Part shown: in pieces, positions 25,889-33,652 of the stretch
Position numbering within the stretch: the stretch's first letter is position 1
How the letters are laid out: each line of letters starts with the position of its first letter
NCBI GenBank assembly: GCA_002256205.1
Contig: NKIW01000007.1
Location: 62,001 to 126,000, forward strand
Length of the DNA stretch: 64,000 bases
Direction of reading: 5' to 3'
Origin: Rhizobiales bacterium PAR1
Lineage (GTDB): Bacteria > Pseudomonadota > Alphaproteobacteria > Rhizobiales > Beijerinckiaceae
The notes under the pieces: model-generated
The model's input: the letters and a program-made list of their open reading frames with translations, nothing else
Told to the model about the DNA's origin: nothing
Database searches by the model: none
Translations under genes and position numbers: made by a program

Positions 25889-26856
25889 GCGCGCCGTGTC
25901 CTCAGGCGCGGGTCGAGCGCGGCATAGGAGATGTCGACCACGAAATTAATCACGATGAAGAAAAACGCGACCAGCATCAGGTAAGCGACCATCACCGGAC
26001 GATCGAGCGTCGTGATGCTGTCGATGATGAGCTTGCCGACGCCGGGCCAGGAGAAAATCGTCTCGGTGACAACCGCAAAGGCCATGGTAGAGCCAAGTTC
26101 GAGCCCGAAGACGGTCACGATGGGAATCGCGATCAACCGAAGGACATGCCGTGTCAGGATCGTCCATTCGCTCTCGCCGGCGGCGCGGGCGAAGCGCACG
26201 GTATCGGTCAGCATGGTTTCACGCGTGCCGGCGCGGGCAAGGCGCACCATCATGGCGAATTTGAACAGCGAGAGGTTCAGCGCGGGCAAGAACATGTGCT
26301 TGAGGCCGTTCGTGGTCAGAAAGCTCCATTCGATACCGAAGAGTTGCGCGGTCTCGCCGCGTCCGCCCGCCGGGAGCCAGCCGAGTTCCACCGCGAAGGT
26401 GAAGATCAGCACGAGGCCGATCCAGAATGTCGGGACCGAGAAGCCGAGGATCGAGATCGCCATCACGGCCTTCGAGAAGGTGCTGTCGGGGCGATACCCC
26501 GCGTACATGCCGAGCGGAACGCCCAGAAATGTCGCGCCGAACACGGCGGCCAGTGTGAGTTCAGCAGTCGCCGGCAGGCGCGAGCCGATCAATTGCAGCA
26601 CTGGCATGTTGTAGAGGAACGAATTGCCGAAATCGCCACGGATCAGCCGGCCGAGAAAATCCGCGTATTGCTTCCAGAGCGGCTGATCGAAGCCATAAGC
26701 CTTGATTGCTTGCTCACGGATCTGCTGCGTCGCATCCGGCGAGAGCACCACGTCGATGGGGTTTCCAACGGCATACACGCCGACAAACACCATCGCGGAG
26801 ATGATCATCATCACCACGAAGGCTTGCAGCAGCCGCTGGATCACAAAACCGAGCAT
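25885..26856 (-). CDS. DppB/OppB-type ABC permease (system 1)
   Basis: This 323-residue permease begins MLGFVIQRLLQAFVVM, the usual DppB first helix, and contains GDFGNSFLYNMPV, a YRPDSTFSK region and the C-terminal ISYAALDPRLR. It is the first transport gene of the minus operon. The tandem repeat array lies directly upstream, between it and the creatininase gene, and might uncouple its expression from that gene. Confidence 0.93.
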   Translation of the reverse strand: MLGFVIQRLLQAFVVMMIISAMVFVGVYAVGNPIDVVLSPDATQQIREQAIKAYGFDQPLWKQYADFLGRLIRGDFGNSFLYNMPVLQLIGSRLPATAELTLAAVFGATFLGVPLGMYAGYRPDSTFSKAVMAISILGFSVPTFWIGLVLIFTFAVELGWLPAGGRGETAQLFGIEWSFLTTNGLKHMFLPALNLSLFKFAMMVRLARAGTRETMLTDTVRFARAAGESEWTILTRHVLRLIAIPIVTVFGLELGSTMAFAVVTETIFSWPGVGKLIIDSITTLDRPVMVAYLMLVAFFFIVINFVVDISYAALDPRLRTRRA

Positions 26857-26880
26857 AAAGACCTTTCTTCAGTTTTCATA

Positions 26881-27041
26881 CGCCTTTGCTCCACGCGAAC
26901 CGGTGCCCACTTCGCTTGCAAAGGCCAGTATTTTTTGACGCCTTTGCTCCACGCGAACCGGTGCCCACTTCGCTTGCAAAGGCCAGTATTTTTTGACGCC
27001 TTTGCTTCACGCGAACCGGTGCCCACTTCGCTTGCAAAGGC
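26881..27041. repeat. 58-bp tandem repeat, 2.8 copies, with palindromic core
   Basis: Unit 1 is 26881-26938, unit 2 is 26939-26996 (identical) and the truncated unit 3 is 26997-27041 with one C-to-T change. Each unit folds as a hairpin: outer stem GCCTTTGC/GCAAAGGC, inner stem GCGAA/TTCGC around an 11-base loop. On the plus strand units 1 and 2 are followed by TATTTTTTGA, so they resemble tandem intrinsic terminators reading against the operon. The core, read on the minus strand as GCGAAGTGGGCACCGGTTCGC, resembles a REP-like palindrome I recall as widespread in Rhizobiales. Confidence 0.9.
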
Positions 27042-27051
27042 TGTGTATGGA

Positions 27052-27753
27052 TCAATCCCACCCCTCCGTGATGATTTTCCGCGTTTCGGCGACGGCGACC
27101 TCCCAGATCGCCAGCATCTCCTCATCGGAGCGCTGGTAGAAGCCGCCGTAGTTGCCATCGCCGAGGAGCTCCTTCTTGGCTCCCGGATCGAGTTGCACAA
27201 AGCGGGCCATGTCGAGCATCGGCTTTTGCGTCGCGGGCATGCCGATGTTGCCAAGCCGCGTCCACGGGAAATTCTCCATCCACGAAGCGTGGCTGGCGAC
27301 AGGGTCAATGGCTTTGACCTTGGCGAAGGTCTCCGGCGCGTTCCACCAGTTGTGCCATTTGACCTGAACGCCGCGATGACGATCAAGCCATTCGAGCACC
27401 GCGCCATGGGCCGGCGAATTGCCGCCGTGTCCGTTGACAATGGTGATGCGCTTGAACCCCGAGCGCACCATGCCGTCGAGAATATCGGTGACAAGCGCGA
27501 TATAGGTCGAGAGCTTCAGTGTCACCGTACCAGGAAAATCGACGAAATTCGGCGTGAAACCATAGCTTGAAACGGGAAAAACCGGAATATTCAGCCCCTC
27601 TGCCGCATCAAGCGCCACGCGCTCGGCGAGGATCGCATCGACCGCGAGGCTGAGATAGGCGTGCTGCTCGGTCGAGCCGAGCGGCAGCACCGCACGATCA
27701 TCGCCTTTGACGTGCTCGGCCACCTGCATCCAGTTCATATCTGCAATACGCAT
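27052..27753 (-). CDS. Creatininase-family amidohydrolase
   Basis: The ATG at 27753 with AGGA upstream gives 233 residues; a TTG at 27768 would overlap the MarR stop. Motifs are LPLGSTEQHAYLSLAVDA (Glu and His metal ligands), SSYGFTPNFVDFPGTVTL and IVNGHGGNSPAHGAVLEWL. The first motif usually continues HGPHLPLGTD; here it reads HAYLSLAVD, so the loop diverges while the Glu-x-His and Asp ligands are kept. Family members hydrolyse cyclic or linear amides (creatinine, formamides, the mycofactocin peptide). Its position between MarR and dppB suggests action on an imported amide or peptide. Confidence 0.88.
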   Translation of the reverse strand: MRIADMNWMQVAEHVKGDDRAVLPLGSTEQHAYLSLAVDAILAERVALDAAEGLNIPVFPVSSYGFTPNFVDFPGTVTLKLSTYIALVTDILDGMVRSGFKRITIVNGHGGNSPAHGAVLEWLDRHRGVQVKWHNWWNAPETFAKVKAIDPVASHASWMENFPWTRLGNIGMPATQKPMLDMARFVQLDPGAKKELLGDGNYGGFYQRSDEEMLAIWEVAVAETRKIITEGWD

Positions 27754-27764
27754 GAAATATCCTG

Positions 27765-28376
27765 TCAAGGTTCGTCTGGAAGATCAGGTACGGATTGTCC
27801 GTAGAACATTGCGGTCACCACCTTGGCGAGCAGCATGGACAGCATTTCCCGTTCCACAAGGTTGAGCGAGGCGAGCATCTCCTGCTCTAGGCCAGCGAAA
27901 CGCGGCAGCGCCTCATCATAGATCGCCTGCCCTTTGGCCGTCAGCGCGAGATTTTGTGCCCGGCGATCCGTCCCGTCCGCCTTCCGGGTAATCAAACCAA
28001 GCTTGGCGAGCCGATTGACGGCGCGGCTCAGGGTGTTCTTCGGAAAGGCGGTCGAGGCGGCGATTTCGCTCGCGGTGAAGCTTCCAGCGACCGCAAGATT
28101 GTAAATCACGATGAATTCGACGCGGCTGAGGCCATAATGCTCCTGCACCCAGCCGTAGAGCGGCACGTTGTAGCGCCGTGCAAGAAAGTTGAAGCGCGCG
28201 GCAAAACCGCAAGGGTTTTTCCAGAGGCGGGCGTGAGTCAAGGCGTCGAGTCGTTGACGGTCGAGCAACTCGCTGCCCGGCGTCAGCACCTCTACGGGCG
28301 CCGCTGTGCCTGATGAAGCATCATCCTGCTCTTCAACGCGGCGCGCTGCTGACTTGTCCCGCATAAATGGTTCCAT
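27765..28376 (-). CDS. MarR-family transcriptional regulator
   Basis: The 203-residue protein has an extended N-terminus of about 45 residues and then a MarR winged helix: LSRVEFIVIYNLA, FTASEIAASTAFPKNTLSRAVNRL (recognition helix), and the wing KADGTDRRAQNLALTAKG. It is transcribed away from the binding-protein gene at 28519 and is followed by the creatininase gene after about 12 bases. It probably controls both divergent operons with an imported metabolite as ligand (inference). ATG 28364 is an alternative start. Confidence 0.88.
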   Translation of the reverse strand: MEPFMRDKSAARRVEEQDDASSGTAAPVEVLTPGSELLDRQRLDALTHARLWKNPCGFAARFNFLARRYNVPLYGWVQEHYGLSRVEFIVIYNLAVAGSFTASEIAASTAFPKNTLSRAVNRLAKLGLITRKADGTDRRAQNLALTAKGQAIYDEALPRFAGLEQEMLASLNLVEREMLSMLLAKVVTAMFYGQSVPDLPDEP

Positions 28377-28434
28377 CTCGAACGGATCAGGGGTCTGAGA
28401 GGACTATAGCGCTAAAAAATAGTTCCACAAGGAA

Positions 28435-28463
28435 TTGACGTCACCGTTTTGCTGGCCTTCAAT
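28435..28463 (+). promoter_or_regulatory. Candidate sigma-70 promoter of the peptide-binding-protein operon
   Basis: TTGACG (28435-28440) and TTCAAT (28458-28463) are separated by 17 bases, with 55 bases to the start codon. Immediately upstream lie TTCC-N4-GGAA (28423-28434) and the palindrome TAGCGCTA (28407-28414), which could serve as MarR sites. Evidence is by consensus only. Confidence 0.35.
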
Positions 28464-28518
28464 GCGCTCATCTGCGCCCGGCCGTGGCGGCTGAGGCGTC
28501 CTCAACAGGAGGTCCTGC

Positions 28519-30105
28519 ATGCGCCCGTCCGTTTTCGCTCTTTTCTGTGCGACTGCTCTTTCCACGACCGCCCTTTCCTCCCCGACTTTGGCGCAGACGC
28601 TGACTATCGGTGTGCGTGGCGGTCCGGATTCGATTGATCCGCATTTCACGGCCACCGGCAATCATGCGGAATCACTCAAACAGATTTTTGATACGCTGGT
28701 CTGGTCAGGCGACGGGCTTGAACTTGAGCCGCGTCTCGCCGAGAGCTGGAAGGTGGTCAACGAGACCACCTGGGAATTCAAGCTCCGCAAGGGCGTGAAA
28801 TTCCACGATGGTTCGGATTTCACTGCTGAGGACGTTAAGTTCTCGATTGAGCGTATTCCGGTGGTTTCCGGTCCGAACCCGACGACAATCTACGTTCGCC
28901 GCGTCAAGGAAGTGAAGATCATCGATCCCCTGACCGTTCAGGTGATCACGGATGGTGCAGCGCCGACGCTGCCGAACGATTTCATCCGCCTCTTTATCGT
29001 CTCCGCCAAGGCGGCGGCGGGCCTCACCAAGGAAAGCGCCAATGCGGCGTTCAACTCGGGCAAGGCTGCCATCGGCACCGGGCCGTACAAATATGTCTCG
29101 TGGGAGCCGAAGGGTGACCTCGTGCTTGACCGTTTCGATGGCTACTGGGGTCCGAAGGAGCCGTGGGCGAAGCATATCCGCAAGGAAATCGCCAATGATG
29201 CCGCGCGCGTCGCGCAGCTCAAGGCGGGTCAGCTCGATCTGATCACCCGCGTGCCGGCAACGGACGTGGCAACGCTCAAGCGTGACCCGAAGATCGATGT
29301 GCAAATCATTGACACAGTTTACGTCTTCAATATCGAGATGGATCTGCGCGAGAAGGCGCAAGGCGTCACCGCGAAGGACGGTTCTGCGCTTGAGAAGAAC
29401 CCCTTCCTCGATATCCGGGTGCGCCAGGCCATCGATCTCGCCATTGACCGCAAGGCGCTGGCGGAAATCGCGATGGAAGGCCTCGGCAAGGACGTCAACC
29501 AGCTCGTGACGCCTTCGATCTTCGGTTACAACAAGGCGATTGCACCGAAGAAGTATGATCCGGCAGCGGCGAAGAAGCTCCTTGCGGATGCGGGTTACCC
29601 CAACGGGTTCAAGATGTCCTTCGCCTTCACGAAGGATCGCCTGCCGGGGGACGTGCAGGTCGGCACCTCGATTGCGCAAATGCTCGCGGCCATCGGCATC
29701 GATACGACGCCGAATGCGCAGCCGGTCACCGTGTTCTTCCCGGCCCGCACGCGCGGTGAATATTCGTTCTCAATGTCCGGCTGGGGCACGCTGACGGGCG
29801 AAGCACATTATACGCTCTCCTCCCTCGCCCATTCCAACGCGCCAACGGTAAAAATGGGCGCATTCAACGTGCTCGGCTACAAGAACGAGGCGGTCGACAA
29901 GGCGCTTCAGGCTGCGGCCATCGAAATGGATGAAGGCAAGCGCCGCAAGTTCCTCGAAGATGCCAATGCGCTCGTCGACAAGGATCTCCAGCGCCTCCCC
30001 ATCGTCGCGGTCGGTTCGGCCTGGGCAATGCAGAAAGGCAAGGTGACCATCAAGCCGCGTGTCGACGAAGATACGCTCGCGATGAACATCAAGCCGGGCA
30101 AATAA
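28519..30105 (+). CDS. DppA/OppA-type extracellular peptide-binding protein
   Basis: The 528-residue protein follows a strong AGGAGGT site. Its signal peptide ends near residue 26 (PTLAQ). The SBP_bac_5 family signature appears as LEPRLAESWKVVNETTWEFKL and KFHDGSDFTAEDVKFSIER, followed by GTGPYKYVSWEPKGDLVLDRFDGYWG, all typical of dipeptide, glutathione or opine receptors. It is the only SBP_bac_5 gene near the dppBCDF genes on the other side of marR, so the five genes probably form one divergent transport system. Confidence 0.93.
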   Translation: MRPSVFALFCATALSTTALSSPTLAQTLTIGVRGGPDSIDPHFTATGNHAESLKQIFDTLVWSGDGLELEPRLAESWKVVNETTWEFKLRKGVKFHDGSDFTAEDVKFSIERIPVVSGPNPTTIYVRRVKEVKIIDPLTVQVITDGAAPTLPNDFIRLFIVSAKAAAGLTKESANAAFNSGKAAIGTGPYKYVSWEPKGDLVLDRFDGYWGPKEPWAKHIRKEIANDAARVAQLKAGQLDLITRVPATDVATLKRDPKIDVQIIDTVYVFNIEMDLREKAQGVTAKDGSALEKNPFLDIRVRQAIDLAIDRKALAEIAMEGLGKDVNQLVTPSIFGYNKAIAPKKYDPAAAKKLLADAGYPNGFKMSFAFTKDRLPGDVQVGTSIAQMLAAIGIDTTPNAQPVTVFFPARTRGEYSFSMSGWGTLTGEAHYTLSSLAHSNAPTVKMGAFNVLGYKNEAVDKALQAAAIEMDEGKRRKFLEDANALVDKDLQRLPIVAVGSAWAMQKGKVTIKPRVDEDTLAMNIKPGK

Positions 30106-30126
30106 GGGCAGGATTGGCGAAACAAA

Positions 30127-31101
30127 ATGACAAAGATCGCCATCGGTCTGCACGGCGGCTGCGGGACACTGGACCGCAGCCTCCAGAGCGAACGGGACTG
30201 GGCCGAAAGCCGGGAGCATATCGCGAATGCGCTCCGCGCCGGCTGGGCGATCCTCAAAACCGGTGGCCGCGCGGTTGATGCCGTGCAGGCCACGGTGGTC
30301 GTGCTGGAGAATTCGCCACACTTCAACGCCGGGTTCGGCGCGGCGCTCAATGAAAACGGCGAGCATGAACTCGACGCTTCGATCATGGATGGCTCGACCC
30401 TCGAAGCCGGGGCGGTGACGGCCGTGCGCCGCATCCGCAATCCGGTTGTGGCCGCCCGCGCTGTGATGGACAGCGGCAAGGCGGTTTTGCTCACCGGCGC
30501 CCCGGCGGATGATTTCGCGGAAAAATCCGGGCTGGAGATGGTCGAGCCAACATATTTTACCACCAAGCGGCGCGTTGACGCGCTCGCAAACCTCAAGGCG
30601 CGTGCAGCGCTCGGCACCATCGCCAAGGCCTCCGAGGCCGAAAAGCATGGCACGGTCGGCGCGGTGGCGCGCGACTCTCATGGCCATCTTGCCGCCGCGA
30701 CCTCAACCGGCGGGTTCAACAACAAGCCCGTTGGCCGCGTAGGTGACAGCCCGATTATCGGCGCCGGGACGTATGCAGATGACTCGACCTGTGCCGTTTC
30801 CTGCACCGGTCAGGGCGAGATTTTCATCCGCCGCGTGGTCGGCCATGACCTTGCCGCGCGCATTCGCTACGGCGGGCAGAAGCTCGAGGATGCAGCGAAA
30901 ACGCTCGTTCACGAAACGCTGTCGAGCCATGGCATCGGCGCAGGCCTTGTTGCCATCGGGCCGGAGGGCGATGCGATCGCGCCCTATAACACCCTCGGCA
31001 TGTATCGCGGCTGGATCACCACCGAAGGCGATATCGTCGTCGCCACCCACCATGAGCTTAACGCCATGGGCAACATCAACGATCCGGGAAAAGTGACATG
31101 A
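30127..31101 (+). CDS. iaaA: Isoaspartyl peptidase/L-asparaginase (Ntn hydrolase)
   Basis: The 324-residue precursor belongs to the type 2 asparaginase family, which cleaves itself before a Thr and hydrolyses beta-aspartyl dipeptides or asparagine. The nucleophile is Thr176 in KHGTVGAVA; the N-terminal IGLHGGCGTLD, FNAGFGAALNENGEHELDASIMDG and TSTGGFNNKPVGRVGDSPIIGAGTYAD outline the active site. In E. coli iaaA lies beside the gsi glutathione importer; here too it follows a peptide-binding protein by 21 bases. It probably processes an imported beta-aspartyl or related amide. Confidence 0.92.
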   Translation: MTKIAIGLHGGCGTLDRSLQSERDWAESREHIANALRAGWAILKTGGRAVDAVQATVVVLENSPHFNAGFGAALNENGEHELDASIMDGSTLEAGAVTAVRRIRNPVVAARAVMDSGKAVLLTGAPADDFAEKSGLEMVEPTYFTTKRRVDALANLKARAALGTIAKASEAEKHGTVGAVARDSHGHLAAATSTGGFNNKPVGRVGDSPIIGAGTYADDSTCAVSCTGQGEIFIRRVVGHDLAARIRYGGQKLEDAAKTLVHETLSSHGIGAGLVAIGPEGDAIAPYNTLGMYRGWITTEGDIVVATHHELNAMGNINDPGKVT

Positions 31102-32126
31102 GAACGCCGATCCTGATCTGGGGCGCAGGCGCCATTGGCGGCACGCTTGGCGCGTATTGGGCGCGCGCCGGGCTCAATGTCACGATGGTCGATATCGTCG
31201 CGGAGCACGCCGAGGCCTGCTCGCGGCAAGGGCTCGCGATTACCGGACCGGTGGAGGAATTCCGGCAGGTCGTGCCGACCGTGACACCGGACAAGGTGGT
31301 AGGCACCTGGCCGATCATCGTTCTTGCGGTAAAAGCACAAGCGACCGAGGCGGCACTCGAAGCGCTTAAGCCGCATCTCGCGGCGGATGGCTATGTTCTC
31401 TCGGCGCAGAACGGGCTCAATGAAATCGCCATTGCGAAAGCCGTGGGCGAAGCGCGCACCATGGGCTGTTTTGTCAATTTCGGCGCCGACTGGCTCGGGC
31501 CGGGCGATGTTCTCTATGGCAATCGCGGCGCGGTGGTTGTCGGCGAGATTGACGGTGTGACGCAAGATCGCACGCGGCAGATGTTCGAATGGCTCAAGCT
31601 TTTCGAGCCTGACTCGGTGCTGACGGAAAATATCTGGGGCTATCTCTGGGGCAAGCTCGCCTACGGCGCGATGCTGTTCGCCACCGCCCTCACCCCGGAT
31701 TCGATGAGTGCGAATTTTGCGGATCCGCGCCGCGTTGCTGTGTTTGAACGTCTCGGCCGCGAAGTAATGGCAGTCACGAAGGCGCGCGGCGTCGAGCCCA
31801 TCGGCTTTCCGGAATTTGATGTCGCGGCGTTCCTGCCCGGCGCGCCGGAGCATCGCGCCCGCGAGGTCATCGCCTCGCTTGCGGTCTACACCTCAAAGAC
31901 CGCGAAGACGCATAGCGGTATCTACCGCGACCTCGCGATCCGCAAGCGCAAGACCGAGGTTGATCCGCAAATCGGCATCATCGGAAAGCTTGGCCGCAAG
32001 GCTGGCGTTGCGACCCCCGCCATCGATACGCTCGTCACATTGATCCACGATATCGAGGATGGTCGCCGCCCGATGGCCTTCGAGACGTTTCAGGTTCTGA
32101 TCGACGCCTGCGACGGAGCAGCGTGA
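31098..32126 (+). CDS. Ketopantoate reductase-like (PanE/ApbA family) dehydrogenase
   Basis: The 342-residue protein has the N-terminal NAD(P) motif IWGAGAIGGTLGAYWARAG and the C-terminal ApbA_C domain (KLAYGAMLFATALTPDSM; TSMxxD-type helix replaced by KTHSGIYRDLAIRKRKTEVD). The family reduces 2-oxo acids with NADPH; ketopantoate is only one substrate. Its ATGA overlap with iaaA and the following SDR genes indicates a catabolic dehydrogenase acting on a 2-oxo or 2-hydroxy acid, not pantothenate synthesis. Confidence 0.82.
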   Translation: MRTPILIWGAGAIGGTLGAYWARAGLNVTMVDIVAEHAEACSRQGLAITGPVEEFRQVVPTVTPDKVVGTWPIIVLAVKAQATEAALEALKPHLAADGYVLSAQNGLNEIAIAKAVGEARTMGCFVNFGADWLGPGDVLYGNRGAVVVGEIDGVTQDRTRQMFEWLKLFEPDSVLTENIWGYLWGKLAYGAMLFATALTPDSMSANFADPRRVAVFERLGREVMAVTKARGVEPIGFPEFDVAAFLPGAPEHRAREVIASLAVYTSKTAKTHSGIYRDLAIRKRKTEVDPQIGIIGKLGRKAGVATPAIDTLVTLIHDIEDGRRPMAFETFQVLIDACDGAA

Positions 32127-32881
32127 TGGATATCCGCTTCGACAACCGCGTCGCGCTGGTCACTGGAGCCGCACAAGGCATCGGGCAGGCGATTGCGCTG
32201 GCGCTGAAGGCCTCCGGTGCGCAAGTTGCCGTGGCGGATATCGATGCGGTGCGGCTCAATGCCTTTGCCGAAGCGCAAGGCTTCCTCCCACTCGTTCTGG
32301 ATCTGGGTGATCGGGCGGCGACAAAGGCAGCGGTCGAGGCGGTTGTTGCCCGCTTCGGGCGGCTCGATATTCTCGTCAATGCTGCCGGCGGCGTACGTGG
32401 GCAGGTCGGGGGGCCGATTGAAAGCGTCTCCGAAGACGGATGGCGGGCGATTTTTGCCGCCAATGTCGACGGCGCGATGTGGATGGCGCAGGCTGCCGCG
32501 CCCGCGATGCAGGCAAAGGGCTATGGCCGGATCGTCAATATTGCCTCCGGCGCCGGGCTTCGTCCCAGCCTCACTGGCATTCAGGCCTATACTGCCGCCA
32601 AACACGCGCTGGTGGGACTGACGAAGCAGTTCAGTCAGGACTTGGGGCCGAGGGGCATCACCTGCAACGCGGTGGCACCGGGGTTCGTACGTTCCAACCC
32701 GACGACCGAAAAGCAGTGGCAGAGCTACGGCGAGGAAGGTCAGGCGCGGCTCGTCGCCTCTATCCACACCCGCCGCCTCGGTACTGCGGAAGATATCGCG
32801 AATGCGGTGCTGTTCCTTGCCAGCGAACAGGCGGGCTGGGTCAGCGGGCAAATTTTATCAGTGGATGGCGGGCGCTCCTAG
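32126..32881 (+). CDS. Short-chain dehydrogenase/reductase (SDR)
   Basis: ATG 32126 overlaps the previous stop and gives 251 residues. The classical SDR pattern is complete: cofactor motif VTGAAQGIGQAIA, Asp after strand 2 (VADID, suggesting NAD preference), NAAGG, catalytic Ser in NIASGAG, and YTAAKHALVGL. C-terminal GQILSVDGGRS is standard. The substrate is probably a hydroxy acid or sugar acid given the neighbours. Confidence 0.9.
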   Translation: MDIRFDNRVALVTGAAQGIGQAIALALKASGAQVAVADIDAVRLNAFAEAQGFLPLVLDLGDRAATKAAVEAVVARFGRLDILVNAAGGVRGQVGGPIESVSEDGWRAIFAANVDGAMWMAQAAAPAMQAKGYGRIVNIASGAGLRPSLTGIQAYTAAKHALVGLTKQFSQDLGPRGITCNAVAPGFVRSNPTTEKQWQSYGEEGQARLVASIHTRRLGTAEDIANAVLFLASEQAGWVSGQILSVDGGRS

Positions 32882-32887
32882 CTGGAA

Positions 32888-33649
32888 ATGAATTCCATGA
32901 GTTTCTCGCGCTACTCGGACCTATCTGGCCGGACGGTTCTCATCACTGGCGGCGCATCCGGCATTGGCGAAGCCATGGTCAGGGCCTTTGTCGAACAAGG
33001 CGCGCGGGTTGGCTTTCTTGATCTTGACCGCGAGGCTGGCTCCGCGCTCGCCAGGGAGCTCGGAGCCGCGGTTGCCTTCGAACCGGTTGATCTCAGAGAT
33101 CTCGATGCGCTGAAAACCGCGATTGAGGCCATTCGTGCTCGCCTCGGGCCAATCACGGTGCTGGTCAATAACGCCGCACGCGACGACCGGCACACCATTG
33201 ACGAGGTCACGCCGGCCTATTGGCGTGAGCGCTTTGCGACCAACCTTGATCACCAGTTCTTCGCGGCACAAGCGGTCTACAAGGATATGGTTGCGGCTGG
33301 TGGCGGTGCCATGATCTGCATGGGCTCGACGAGTTATATCGCGAGCCATGATGCTTTCGCGGCCTATAAGACAGCAAAATCGGCAGTGGTCGGGCTTACC
33401 CGGTCGCTGGCGCGCGAGCTCGGCCACCACAACATCCGGGTCAACTGCCTCCTCCCCGGCTGGATCATGACCAAACGGCAGATCGATCTCTGGCTGACAG
33501 CTAAGGGGGAAGCGGCGCTGATGGCGCAGCAATGCCTCAAGCGTAGACTTGTCCCCGAGGACATCGCCCGCGCTGCGCTGTTCCTCGCCTCGAATCAATC
33601 GGGCGGGATGACGGCGCAGAACCTCGTCGTCGACGGCGGTTGGATCTGA
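32888..33649 (+). CDS. Short-chain dehydrogenase/reductase (SDR), sugar or sugar-acid type
   Basis: The 253-residue protein contains ITGGASGIGEAMV, the NAD-selecting FLDLDRE, NNAARDDRHTIDEVTPAYW, Ser in MGSTSY and catalytic YKTAK. The DDRH segment and HNIRVNCLLPGWIMTKRQ are shared with sugar dehydrogenases such as xylose, galactose or 2-keto-3-deoxy-fuconate dehydrogenases as I know them. It starts at 32888, or at ATG 32897, which has a better-spaced GGAA. It converges on the TRAP operon, with three bases between stops, and could act in the sugar-acid route encoded there. Confidence 0.88.
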   Translation: MNSMSFSRYSDLSGRTVLITGGASGIGEAMVRAFVEQGARVGFLDLDREAGSALARELGAAVAFEPVDLRDLDALKTAIEAIRARLGPITVLVNNAARDDRHTIDEVTPAYWRERFATNLDHQFFAAQAVYKDMVAAGGGAMICMGSTSYIASHDAFAAYKTAKSAVVGLTRSLARELGHHNIRVNCLLPGWIMTKRQIDLWLTAKGEAALMAQQCLKRRLVPEDIARAALFLASNQSGGMTAQNLVVDGGWI

Positions 33650-33652
33650 AGG

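Noticed and set aside
26881-27041. CRISPR array
   Set aside because: There are under three copies, the units are directly contiguous without unique spacers, and no cas gene is present.
25873-27570. Plus-strand open frame of 565 codons across dppB, the repeat array and the creatininase gene
   Set aside because: It is antisense to two strong genes and runs through the tandem repeats, giving a repetitive meaningless peptide segment.
31098-32126. Pantothenate biosynthesis gene panE
   Set aside because: The PanE/ApbA fold is present, but the gene is coupled to iaaA and SDR genes and no other pantothenate genes are near, so a catabolic reductase is more likely.
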